From: Rusavskia elegans | Lineage: Eukaryota > Ascomycota > Lecanoromycetes > Teloschistales > Teloschistaceae | Reading direction: 5' to 3' | Assembly (NCBI GenBank): GCA_011316305.1 | Contig: SAUG01000035.1 | Location: 528,294-592,293, forward strand | Length of the DNA stretch: 64,000 nt | Shown here: one piece after another, positions 10,878 to 20,873 of the stretch | Layout of the letters: the number at the start of each line of letters is the position of its first letter | Position numbering within the stretch: the stretch's first letter is position 1 | Notes under the pieces: generated by a model | The model's database searches: none | Seen by the model: the letters and a program-made list of their open reading frames with translations, nothing else | Told to the model about the DNA's origin: nothing | Made by a program: the position numbers and the translations under genes

Positions 10878-11505
10878 ATGGCACCCGCGTTCGATATCGA
10901 CGAAATTCAATACATCCTCTTCCTCAGGACGTTTTACACCGACATCACTTTCAATGCTCTAGCCAAGACCTTCAATCACTGGTACAAACGTAACGTCAGT
11001 CCCCTCGCTATCGAGTTGTTCGATCGAAAAGTGAGAACAGAGGAGCCGGACGATTCCCACAAAGATTCAGTGATAATTTGGGCCAAGCTCAGCTTCTCAA
11101 TTCCCCAGAGCGTGATCCAGATGCAGGCACTGGCCAGGTACCGTATGATGCATGATATTGCGATCGGAGTGTTCGAAGGGTCTTTCCAGTACGATACTCC
11201 GTGTGAGCACTATCCACGATGCTGACGACAATGCTTTGAGCAGCAGAGAATTGTACGTACAAGACCGACACAAAGCCGTCCGCAACTTGACACAGACTGG
11301 AGAACCGACGATCCAAGTCGACTCCGACGATCTTTACAATCTGAGTCCGGTCCATTTGATGGACATCTACAGATGGCGGGAAAAACGGCACAACGCAATA
11401 CAGGAGGGGTTGCAGAGGGAGTTGCATGTCTGTCGTTGTCGGGCGGAAGATGAGCTTAAACAGACAAGACAGAGAGAGAGGCAGGTACCAGCTAGCCAAC
11501 AGTAG
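10878..11505 (+). CDS. Family A member A4 (194 aa, two exons)
   Basis: Exons 10878-11200 and 11244-11505. The 43-bp intron GTGTGA...TTGAGCAG is very short, but it is the only nearby pair that restores the frame, and its position and phase match A3. It starts M-A-P-A-F-D-I-D-E, paralleling A3. The family block is Y-I-L-F-L-R-T-F-Y-T-D-I-T-F-N-A-L with F-N-H-W-Y-K-R. The middle segment is L-A-R-Y-R-M-M-H-D. Exon 2 carries N-L-S-P-V-H-L-M-D-I-Y-x-x-R-E-K-R and a Gln/Arg/Glu-rich tail likely to form a helix. The frame is intact, unlike that of its sister A3. Function unknown; a nuclear regulator is a guess from the HTH-like block. Confidence 0.7.
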
Positions 11506-12635
11506 GCCTCATAGCAGAGCAATCCATAGAGAGCAAGAGGGGCGGAATACTGGGTTGAGCGACAACATACTAGGAGAATCCATCATATTAACATACCCCG
11601 AACATATGCAATCTTTCACCAGTGATGTTGCGATCGATCCTTACTCCCTACACCAGCCTTAAAACCCGGTATCCTTGACTCAAAGCCTTGGCAGGGTAGT
11701 GTATTGGCAGTATGGTGCGTGCCACAGTGGCTGACAGAGTCAGGGGTAGGGGGCCCACGTATTTCGCAACTTCTAGCGAGCTTGAGAGAGCACAGCGACA
11801 GTATTTTGACGATGGCGTTGCAGGGGTAGCCAAGTCATGTCTATTAAGGGCCAGTTTCAATGACTGGATTATTATGTAATCCTTACGTGGTCGAGTTTCT
11901 CGCGGCTTTTGAATTCTGCGTCCGTATTTTCCTGTACTTGGTTTGGCAATACTGGGGAGAAGACTTCTTTGGAAGCTCTTCAGTGTGCACCAGGGTCTGT
12001 TGGAAATCCCACTGTTTTGCTGCATCATGTTGAGGATGAAGTACGTATACACCTACGCTCATGTCTGAGAGGGTATTTGTCAATGACTCGTTATGACCTC
12101 TTCGATAGCCATCTTTGTGACACGGGTATGGTACTATGACGTCCAGAAACCACCGAGTTTCATTCGAAGGCCTCACAGCTCCTTGTCAAGACCGACGAGT
12201 CCTCGGGCCACCTCGTGTCCTCCTCCAGCTTTTGCATCCGTGCATCGAGACCATATGACGGCACTCGACAAGTCCCATCCTTACGACAGTCATGAGGCGC
12301 CGCACGTCTCTTTCCCGTGAAACGTGGGCATCATGATCGGCATTCTTTTTCGCACATCACCTGAACACCCTCTTTGTCAGCGTCCGAGTATAGTTGCGAT
12401 ATAGATGGCATCCCACCGATGATGGTATGTTCTCATGACCTTGTGACGGAACATTGTACAACGGACTAAAGATGGATAAAAGGCCACGGCTTCCGCAGAA
12501 TTCCTCCTTCTTGCTGAGAATCATCTGACAACCAACCGCAAGTCCTATCGCTCGCTTGTTAGCAACCTCAATTTGATCCAATACTTCCAGTCACTTCGGA
12601 GATACTCACTTATCCTCTCGTTCGTCATCCACGCC
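11506..12635. other. Spacer between A4 and A5
   Basis: No gene recognised and no copy of the upstream box found here. Short frames on both strands near 11650-12180 have no coding-like character. Confidence 0.4.
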
Positions 12636-13106
12636 ATGGGCCAACTCATCTCACCCACAACTCCCGATCACCGACTCTATTATGCTCGAGAGGTCCCCAT
12701 TTTCCCCAACCACCCACGACCTATCCGCATCCCCATTGGCACGTTCCATCTGCCACCTGTCCAGGTCGTCCTCACCCGTTACGAATCAGAGTATATCCTC
12801 ATGCTCCACTTCGAATTCAATATGGATTTAGAGGACATCTCCTGGCGAGTCAACCAACTCTGGAGACGCAAAGGCATCAGAATGTCACCTCAGGACGTTT
12901 CCGATATCCTTGCCCAATCCGAGGAAGAGGCCCGAGACTTCGAGGACCATCCGTACCACTTCTATTCGAATCGGTACCTTGCGACTCTGGTGCAGCATCG
13001 TTGGAAGATGAGCCAGTGTGACGATATGGCTCGTGCTAGGCAAGCGGAGGATGCGACCTTGCTTGAGAGGCCGAGAATGAGGAAGCGAGGATGTACAGTG
13101 TCTTAG
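12636..13106 (+). CDS. Family A member A5, diverged (156 aa)
   Basis: Single-exon ORF. The domain is clear at about residues 50-90: S-E-Y-I-L-M-L-H-F-E-F-N-M-D-L-E-D-I followed by V-N-Q-L-W-R-R-K and M-S-P-Q-D-V-S-D-I-L. It is the most diverged array member. It lacks the second-exon motif and the A1-A4 intron. It starts M-G-Q-L-I-S, which fits the N-myristoylation pattern M-G-x-x-x-S/T (known rule; use here is inferred). The frame stays open upstream to 12573, which would remove that terminus. The tail is basic and ends R-K-R-G-C-T-V-S. Confidence 0.6.
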   Translation: MGQLISPTTPDHRLYYAREVPIFPNHPRPIRIPIGTFHLPPVQVVLTRYESEYILMLHFEFNMDLEDISWRVNQLWRRKGIRMSPQDVSDILAQSEEEARDFEDHPYHFYSNRYLATLVQHRWKMSQCDDMARARQAEDATLLERPRMRKRGCTVS

Positions 13107-13631
13107 TGATGGTTGAGGATGTTTTCCCTCGTTGTCCTTATTACTCCAAGGTGTATGCAGGCTAGGTAGCACCTCGGCGACAGGGAATGGGTGAAGGATT
13201 TGACAGACATGATGCATAGTAGGAGCATGACATTCTGGAGAACTTATATGATAAGGAGATCTAATCAGGCACATACCTTAGGCAATGTCAAACAGGATAA
13301 GTAATTCATCTTATGCAGTGACGTTCGTCAAACAAAGTTGGGCGATTTGCTTGGTTATCGCGGTGATGCTCTTCAACACGGAATCGTCCCCTTCATCAAT
13401 ATCCGTCACTTTCCCTGCCAATGACGTTTCCAGTTGCCAAGGTCGCCATAGGATCAAAATTCCACCTTCCAGAGCTAACGACCATACGATCGTAAACATC
13501 TCAGCGACTACCATCTACCAGGAGAGTATTTCGTGACGCCACATAATGTCAACCGGTGTAGCAGCACAACCTAATGGTCCGTAACAAAACCCACACTCTT
13601 CCAAACACAAGATCAGCGACCTAACAAAAAG
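13107..13631. other. Intergenic stretch between families A and B
   Basis: No gene seen. Its last bases include a CTAAC branch-like site and an AG at 13630-13631 that could be the 3' end of the conserved family B intron. Confidence 0.4.
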
Positions 13632-14262
13632 TTCCCAACCTTCCCGAAATCTTCCTCCACCAATGCGCCGACACAAACGGCAAAGCTCTCACCACATGGT
13701 ACAAAGCGAAGCTCCACGCCCGCGATCTTGGACCTCCAGACTCCGCATCCCATCGAGCGATCGAACCTCAAACCAAACACAATCGCGATCCTCCAAATCC
13801 CGGAAATCGAGCCCCCTAGTCTCCAGCACGCGCGAGCACGAACTCACCAAAATCACAACGCTGCGAGATATCACTTCGAAAAACACTAAGGATCGCATAC
13901 GGCGGATGAAGAATTCGCTATGCTTAAGCCGACGACAGGAAATGAGTGAAGCTTATCAATGGCTTTATTTCACAGTCGATGAGTAATATCCCGTGCACCG
14001 CCCGTATAAGCAGCCTCTGATCTGCAAAGTGCTGGCGCGTGATGGTGTTTCAATACTGGATCCGCAATCATCGCCGGTAAACGGGGTTTCCAACCAGACT
14101 CGCTCACCGCAAACGAAATTAGCGAAGTTTCCGCGTCGACGTCGGGTGCGCGTAGGCGCTGATGTTCGTTTCCACCCTTATGCTGCGACCGCAACGCATG
14201 ACCAGACAGCCGAAGCCGTCCAGGATGGCCGTGGAGATGTAGCTGGATGCTGGACCAAGTAA
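13632..14262 (+). pseudogene. Family B pseudogene
   Basis: Homology to family B continues through three frames. The first frame has E-I-F-L-H-Q-C-A-D-T then W-Y-K-A-K-L. The second has H-P-I-E-R-S-N-L-K-P-N-T-I-A-I-L, which matches B2 H-P-V-S-R-A-E-L-C-N-D-T-I-A-I-L. The third has P-L-V-S-S-T-R-E then E-M-S-E-A-Y-Q-W-L-Y. An in-frame TAA at 13984-13986 interrupts the segment, after which L-A-R-D-G-V-S-I-L and R-F-H-P-Y-A match B2 (L-A-R-D-G-V-T-T-L, R-F-H-P-Y-A). Both frame changes are +1 and lie in C-containing runs (CCTCCA and CCCCC). The closest relative is B2. Confidence 0.85.
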
Positions 14263-14794
14263 TCACAGAGTCCATGAGACGCGGCAGACATCGGGGACTG
14301 AACGAAGCACAGCTCGAAACGAGGGAGTTGTGCGTGCATTACTTGAGCACATTGAGCACGCGAATCTCGTCATTAGGGTCATCGATAGAGGGTCATCTGC
14401 TGAAGAAAGCGAAGGTGATGCATCGGCGTCGGTAGGATGCAATGAAGGCGCACATGCTCAGGTCCTGTAGAGTATGCGTTTCGAGTTGTTTGGAAGTTTC
14501 TGTGTGTGGCATGGATGTCTACTCGGGAGAAAGGGTATGGACGTTGTCATTACAACGAGAAAATCACAACAGAATGTACCGTGGGTGATGCTGACTTGAA
14601 GTGAGTTAAGTCCATTATCAGCGCACCTTCTGAAAAGAGCCTGAGATGCGCACGCTTGTCATCCCTGCTATCCAATTATGTACAGTTGCCTTGAGCTCCA
14701 AAAGCTGTCTGCACAGTAGTCCATATCAACCCATATCTGCATAACGCCATGAGTGAATTTGAAAAGTCCCGAAGTCGATGGTGTGTACAGAAGA
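14263..14794. other. Intergenic stretch
   Basis: 3' side of the family B pseudogene and of convergent gene B1. No gene seen. Confidence 0.4.
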
Positions 14795-15870
14795 CTATTC
14801 GTTCAGAGGACCATTGATTGCCGTCCATGACGACGTCGGCGGCGGCGGTAGTGGTGGTGTGGTATAGGCGCTCGAACAGCATTCAATCTCTCGCAGGCCT
14901 TCTATGCCTTCGGGGTCGAATTCGATATCCGGCGTGACGAGCTCATTCACATCCCTGTCCAACCATCCTTCATCGGCGCATTCATGCGTGCTGTGCATGG
15001 CGAGTTCGAGCCAGTCTCTAACCCGTCCTGCTCCTTGAAGACCGTCCTGCACGTTTCCTTCAAATCTTTCCCACCGATCGTGGTCCGATTCGGAGTCTGG
15101 ATAGTCGTCTGCATAACTGCCTTCACCGTGGTAATCGCCTGGCCGAAAACCACCATTATTGTTTCCAACCAGCTCGTTAAACTTCTCGGTGGAAATCCGA
15201 ACATCATCCATGCTGTCGATGATCCAAGCTGAAGGTAGCGACTTTAACGCTCTCGATCGATCAGCTAATCGGATTTGTGCATCATCGTCGTACGGCCATG
15301 GTATTTCTTTCGTGCACCATGGCTGAGCAAGGGGCTGGTACCTGACAAACTCTCCATCCAATTGCTGGTATATCCAACAGCGAGCCTCATTCATCTCCTT
15401 TTGCATGGGGGCCGCAAGTATTTGGTGGTCTTGGAGCTCTAAGAGGGTGCCCTTAAGCAGGAGATCAGCGATGAGCCGAACCCGCGCGTACCGCCATTGT
15501 ATGGATGCGAAGGGTATTGGCTCGTTTTCCCATGTGCTGATTACTTCGAGTGTCTCAGGGAGAAGTTCGTTTTTGTTGATCGGATTGGGAGGCGCTTTGC
15601 TGATGAGGATCTGTAATTCCCTCCTAGTGAACTTTGATAAATCCTTTCCGCGAGCGGAAGGCAGGAAGATGTCATGGTACCAATGTACGAAGGCTTTCTG
15701 CGTGCTTCTGGCATCTATGTGAAGGAAGTGATTCCAGGTACCGGCTACGTCCCGTGGGTTTTAGATTCAGTAAAGCTTGGACACGTCAAATGTTGCTCAC
15801 AGTCAATCTTCCGTTGTAAATCTGACTCCTTCGTTCGTGTTCTTCCTTCTCGTTGACGCTTGCGAGTCAT
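14795..15870 (-). CDS. Family B member B1 (339 aa, two exons)
   Basis: Exon 1 is 15870-15801 and exon 2 is 15744-14795. The 56-bp intron is GTGAGC...GACGTAG, phase 1. Exon 1 encodes a very basic peptide (M-T-R-K-R-Q-R-E-G-R). Exon 2 opens G-T-W-N-H-F-L-H-I-D-A, then T-Q-K-A-F-V-H-W-Y, then L-L-P-E-T-L-E-V-I-S-T-W-E, A-R-V-R-L-I-A-D-L-L, and E-A-R-C-W-I-Y-Q-Q-L-D-G with L-A-Q-P-W. The C-terminal third is acidic and Gly/Asp-rich. Intron position, phase and flanking residues match B3 and B5, which supports the model. No signal peptide or membrane segment. I cannot assign a function; the basic N-terminus suggests nuclear or nucleic-acid-associated work. Confidence 0.72.
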
Positions 15871-17609
15871 ATCGATTACAGCATCGACCCACTATTGACC
15901 AGAGTACGCGGGTGGCAATGTGGAATCGAAAAGACGTGGTAAACACTGTACTTATGTCATGATTGCCATACAAGATGTGTCAACAGATATCGGGTATGCC
16001 CCACACGCTTCGGGCGATTACTATGCCAGATTGAGGGTTTATTTCGTTATTGTTGAATTTCCACTACAGGTGGCGTGGTCTAGATGGAGTGCGCTTCAGA
16101 GTTATCAGGTATCCATTGCAAGCCTCCCGGGTTCGATCCCGATGGCGGGCAAGTAGATCCGCATATTTTCTCTACCGCCGCTCGACCCCCACCACTTTTT
16201 TTCTATTTTGCGCTGGACACCTTGATCCCTCAGATACAACAGGATGGTCTCCGTGAATCTTTGAATTTTTCCCATCGAACTAAGGAGAAGATTTATACGG
16301 GAATTTTGCTGGACAATGCCGCCAGAGACACATGCTTGGGACAGATACTGGAGTTCGAAAGCAAGGAAAAAAATTCTACCTGATACTTAACCCCCATGGG
16401 CTTCGCATTCAAGTCTAGTTTGGCAGTGCCGTCTTTGATGCATATGGCGACTTCTCCTCTCGTGTATTTCATCATTTCAACACTAGCACAGGATTGTTCT
16501 TTTGTGATGGACGCCACACAGTCTGAAAGCATGATTTCGCCAGCATCCGTCATGGGCAAGTCATTCGCATATCAAAAATTCTCGTGGCCACACCAATGAC
16601 TTGTTCAGGCATAGTTTTGAACATGGTTGCAAAGATATCATCGTCGTCGTCGATGGTGTTGTGTTATGGCGTAGTCAACACAAGGATGCCAAGCTCTTTT
16701 GCGCGACAAGCGCAAACGCCGTGGATCCTTGGCACACATCCGCCTAGTCTCCAGTCAGGAGAAAGTCTCCAGCATCTTGTCATCATCAAGAGACTTGTCG
16801 CGACTGTCAAGGTTGATGGCTATGTTTGCATCCACTACGACCTGAGTGAACAGCAGCCGGCTATCTTGGTGCAAATCCATAGCGCTATGCAATACTGGCT
16901 GACCGTGCACTGCCCTTGGTCACCCAGCATCTCGTGGATCCTCCCTCCACATCATTGCTGTAATCGATGCCGTGGCCTTGAATGGCAGATGTTGCTACTC
17001 TGCCGTGCTATACTCTTGACCTGGCTGAGATGCCATGTGCTTGTCATTGCTGTCAGGAACCCGGGCTCTTCTGTACCAACGTGACCACATCGGCAAGATT
17101 GTTTGGCAGGTGACAGTGATGACCATGAGTCTCTTAGCGTACACGACACGCCAAACACTCGCGACCAAAGAGCTCAAGTCACTGGTGATCAAGTGTGCGC
17201 CCTGAGCATCCGACTGCGAGTGGTTGCTTGGACCCGGCATTCTTGAAGTGTAGATACGCTTTCGGAAGGTGCAATCTCGGTCGGGAAATAAGTCCAATAT
17301 AGGCTACACGACCTATCACTTTTTAGAGTGTCTCCTCTTTCACGCTGATGCATAACGCTTCTTATCTAGATTGTAGCTGTACAGCGAGTTCTGGACAATC
17401 GTTATACTGAAAACCCCATATCGAGGGACCGGTTCTGTGCGCTCTCACCGCGATGCTAAAGCCATCCAGTCTTTCCGAAGCTCATTCACTTTCATCAACT
17501 TCACCCTTCACCTCAAAATGATCACTTTACTCCACCAGCAAGTCTCGTTTAGATTGGTCCGCATTGGAAGGCTATCCTGAACATCGCCATCTGATTGAAT
17601 CGTCCGATC
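15871..17609. other. Intergenic stretch
   Basis: Gene-poor. It holds one possible relic exon (16380-16690, minus) and a tRNA-like B-box near 16130 that does not fold into a tRNA. Confidence 0.4.
16380..16690 (-). pseudogene. Possible relic coding segment, family unknown
   Basis: The minus strand reads in one frame D-D-D-I-F-A-T-M-F-K-T-M-P-E-Q-V-I-G-V-A and then, after a frame change, M-T-D-A-G-E-I-M-L-S-D-C-V-A-S-I. It continues with Y-T-R-G-E-V-A-I-C-I-K-D-G-T-A-K-L-D-L. This has the look of real protein, with balanced composition and amphipathic periodicity, but there is no start, no intact frame and no family I can name. Low confidence. Confidence 0.25.
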
Positions 17610-18999
17610 ATGCCATTACCAGAAGGTATGACTTTTATGCTTATAGACGGCAAAGAAGACGAAAGAAACCCCATGCCTTCAATGAGTAGGCGAACACATA
17701 TCAAAGTCAAGCCAGAACCCTGAAGATGATCCTAACATTTGTTCCACAGTACCAGAAGATGTAGACCAGCATGCAAACGCCAATTGGAAGGCCTTCAGGC
17801 ACTGGTATCACACCGAGTACACCAAAGTCTCCGGTGTAGTCATTTCGAAGCAGGCGGCGTTGGAAATGCAACGCCTTCTGGTCGGGCAGGATTGGCACCA
17901 TCCGGTCAGCCGGGCTGAGCTCTGCAACGACACCATAGCTATTCTTGAAGCTTGGGCTGCCGTACCTTTGGTTCCCGGGACCAAGGAGTACAGATCTGCC
18001 AGAGCTAGAATGATTCGAGATATTATCTATGAAAAGCTGGCGGCATTCAACCGTCCACAGCCGCAACGATCCAGTGCGCTTCCTCTAATGCATCAATTAT
18101 TGCCAGCAGACCCTACTCTGGCTGTACTGAATCTCACGAAAGGCGAAATATCTGTCGCTTACCGCTGGATTTACCAAACGGGCAGCCGCGAGTTTGCGAA
18201 ATATCGAGCTTACAGGCAACCTATCTCTTACCCAGTCTTGGCCCGCGACGGGGTGACCACCCTTCCTGCTAGATTCTCGCAGGATAATGATCATCTATAT
18301 GGAGCGTCTCGCGTTGCTCCATTTCCATCGATGAGAGCACCTCTCGCACCTCTGCCAGTCAACAAGTCAGTTACTTCAAACGAACGATTCCATCCCTATG
18401 CTCGTCCTCGGACCATGGCAAACCCGTTATCCCCACCGACTGTCAAAGAACATCCGCTTGCACTTCTCGTCGATGATCCCTCGGTTCCGAGCCCTGTCGA
18501 GGATCCCTCGTTTCAGACTCTTGTCATGGACAAAGTACCTTCCGAAACGAGCCCTTCCAACGAGATGACCTTAGACGAGCTCATCCAAGAAGCGAAGGAC
18601 CAGCAAGCGATCATCGGCTACACGGAAGCTGTGAACCGAGGATTTCTCCGATCCAAAGGGCGCCGCGTGCAATGGGCCAATTGTCCACCTGAAAACTGTG
18701 AGCCTGAGCCTGAGCCAGAAGACGAAATGCTGAGCGTCCCTAAGCCAACACCTGTTGAACCTGAGCAAGCGGCAGAAGACATGGTGTTGCAGGTTCGTCG
18801 GCCAAGACTCGTTGAGCCTGCGCAAGCGGCAGAAGACATGGTGTTGCATGTTCCTCGGCCAAGACCCGTTGAGCCTGTGCAAGCGGTACTGGAGGCGATG
18901 TTACAGATCCCTCAAGTCCAACTTCGAGGAGGCTTCCCGAGCGTTGTGAGCTGCGATAGTGAGCAGTTCGAGCTTCTGAGATATCTTGACCGGTCATGA
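17610..18999 (+). CDS. Family B member B2 with tandem-repeat tail (about 421 aa)
   Basis: Exon 2 is 17750-18999. It opens V-P-E-D-V-D, then N-W-K-A-F-R-H-W-Y, N-D-T-I-A-I-L-E-A-W, P-L-V-P-G-T-K-E-Y, A-R-A-R-M-I-R-D-I-I, A-Y-R-W-I-Y-Q and L-A-R-D-G-V. I place a 16-bp first exon at 17610-17625 (M-P-L-P-E) with a 124-bp intron (GTATGA, branch CTAAC, acceptor CCACAG), because it restores the phase-1 junction of the family. This first exon is less certain than those of B1, B3 and B5 and is unusually short. The C-terminal part (18697-18915) is a roughly 20-residue repeat with P-x-P-V-E-P-x-Q-A-A-E-D-M-V-L, about four units. The last 30 residues are unique. Confidence 0.68.
18697..18915 (+). repeat. 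60-bp coding repeat in B2
   Basis: About four in-frame units encoding E-D-M-V-L-x-V-P-R-P-R-P-V-E-P-x-Q-A-A. The two central units are nearly identical in DNA and the outer ones are more diverged. Confidence 0.75.
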
Positions 19000-19205
19000 A
19001 TCTCAGATGCTCGACTGCATTTGCTTGCACCGTGTGTCCGGTCGTACGGCGGCTTGAGGCACGATATTGTCCCATCGAGGTATCGGTTGTCTTTTCCTCG
19101 AGGTCTGCTGGGTTGTCAAGGACCCACGCAGTTGAACACAGTACGAGGAGGGAAGGTGAGTAAGCTGTTACACATTCATAATGTTCTGTATTCATTACAA
19201 CAGAG

Positions 19206-20565
19206 CTAGAGCTTCGGCTTGCCTACACCCCATATTTCTGCGGAAGGGTTATTGACATCCTTCCCTACGGTGCCTGGGGTCTCCGGCCCCGCTTTGCCAG
19301 GAGTCGCTGGATCTGCTGCTTTGGGCGATGGCTCTGGCCAGGAACCTGAAGAGCTGCTGGTGATCAATGAACTAGCCTTGATCAAAGTCTCCTCTGCTTC
19401 CTTCTCAATGCGATTGATCAACTCCGCGCATGTTGGAATATCATGGATGAGCCCAATGACTTGACCCGCTGTCCAGACCTGCATACCCAATTAGCAACCG
19501 TGAAACTCGCTCATTATGAGAGAATGACAAACCCCATGATCAACATCCCCATTCAAAAACACCTCCCTCCCCCTCTTCCCACTCACAAACGGCGCCACAT
19601 CCTCAAACTTCCCACTCACACTCTCCCTCTCAACCTTCACCGCCTCCTTCGCAACCTTATTACTAAACAACCGACTCGTATTCCTCCACCTCCGCAACAC
19701 CAACTCCGTATCCGTCTCCTTCGCCCGCACAATCGCCTCCTTCACCCGCACATGGATAGGCGCCTCAACCGTACACATAAACCTCGTCCCCATATTAACC
19801 CCCTCAGCCCCCAAACTCAACGCCGCCGCCAACCCCTGCCCGTCCGCAAACCCACCACTGGCAATAAACGGCACGCTCAAACTCTGCCGCGCCCTCGACA
19901 GCAAAATGAAATTCGTGATATCGCTCTCGCCCACATGGCCCGCGCATTCGAAGCCGTCGATGGATAGGAAATCCACGCCCAGTTTGACGGCCGATTCGGC
20001 GTGTCGGATTGTGGTGCATTTGTGCAGGATTATTGTGCCGGCGGCTTTGAGTTGCGCGATGACGGGGCCGGGGGAGTTGCCGGCTGTTTCGACGATGCGG
20101 ATGCCTTCGGATATGATGACGGAGGCGTAGGCGTGGTAGTCGGGTGGGATGAGGGCGGGGAGGAGGGTTAGGTTGACGGCGAAGGGGGAGGTGGTGAGGG
20201 TGCGGCATTTACGGATTTCGGAGCGGAGGGCTTCGGGGGTGGGTTGGGTTAGGGCGGTGAGCTGAGGTCGCTTGTGTCAGTGGTTGATTGAGGAAGATTA
20301 GATGGTGTGGGGTGAAGATGGGAGGGGAGGTACGATTCCTAGGCCACCGGCGTTGCTGACGGCGCTGGCGAGTTCGGCGTAACCGACCCTGCGAGGGAAG
20401 TCAGTTGGTCTATGTTGTGGTTAGGGAATGGGCCATCGAACCATTGCATGCCACCCTGAACAATTGGTACTGTAGAACTCAGTCAGCAAGAGAGTTCGGT
20501 ATGCGCTTGCAGAGCTCCTCGCCTCGTATCCCAAGCTTCTTTGTCAAGGCAGTAGTGAACGGCAT
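19206..20565 (-). CDS. Nitronate monooxygenase-like FMN enzyme (375 aa, five exons)
   Basis: Exons 20565-20523, 20469-20442, 20388-20334, 20261-19533 and 19478-19206; introns of 53, 53, 72 and 54 bp. This is a TIM-barrel nitronate monooxygenase/2-nitropropane dioxygenase relative (PF03060), a family that oxidises alkyl nitronates with FMN. Visible hallmarks are V-P-I-V-Q-G-G-M-Q-W at the N-terminus, A-V-S-N-A-G-G-L-G-I, D-G-F-E-C-A-G-H-V-G (FMN loop and the candidate catalytic His), I-A-S-G-G-F-A-D-G, and L-G-A-E-G-V-N-M-G-T-R-F. The tail is Pro/Ser-rich. The first intron has no GT donor and fits a GC-AG intron (GAG then GCGAGG). HID1 lies about 310 bp upstream on the same strand. Confidence 0.88.
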
Positions 20566-20873
20566 CTTGACCGGTAACGTCTGGTCGCTTCAAACAGAAT
20601 TTCGGATGCTTGCACTTTGGTGTTGTAAGTCGGCAAGGAAAACTATTTATCAAACCCCGATCCCATGTTTCGCTTCACAGCAGACACTCATCATTGCAAG
20701 CTTGTTGTTATTGTGTGAGATATGGGTATCACGAGAGGTCGTTCAAATGACAATCAAGCAGATGCCGAGGTACGTCCTATTCAGGTAATTCTTGGCCGCG
20801 TTTATGTCCGGCTACTCCCGGCTTGATTATTCTAAACTGATATGCGCACAAAATTGGAGTGGATTGCTTCCGG

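Noticed and set aside
13632..14262. Treating 13663-13986 as an intact small gene
   Set aside because: Its frame is homologous to B2 only in parts, with flanking homology in two other frames and past an in-frame stop, so it is a pseudogene.
16071..16160. tRNA-like sequence with A-box-like TGGTCTAGATGG and B box GGTTCGATCCC
   Set aside because: No matching 5' acceptor strand for the 3' TGGCGGG, and no anticodon stem of normal geometry; at best a decayed tRNA or chance.
19443..20208. Pro/His/Arg-rich frames overlapping the nitronate monooxygenase exon 4
   Set aside because: Opposite-strand and shifted-frame shadows of a GC-biased coding exon.
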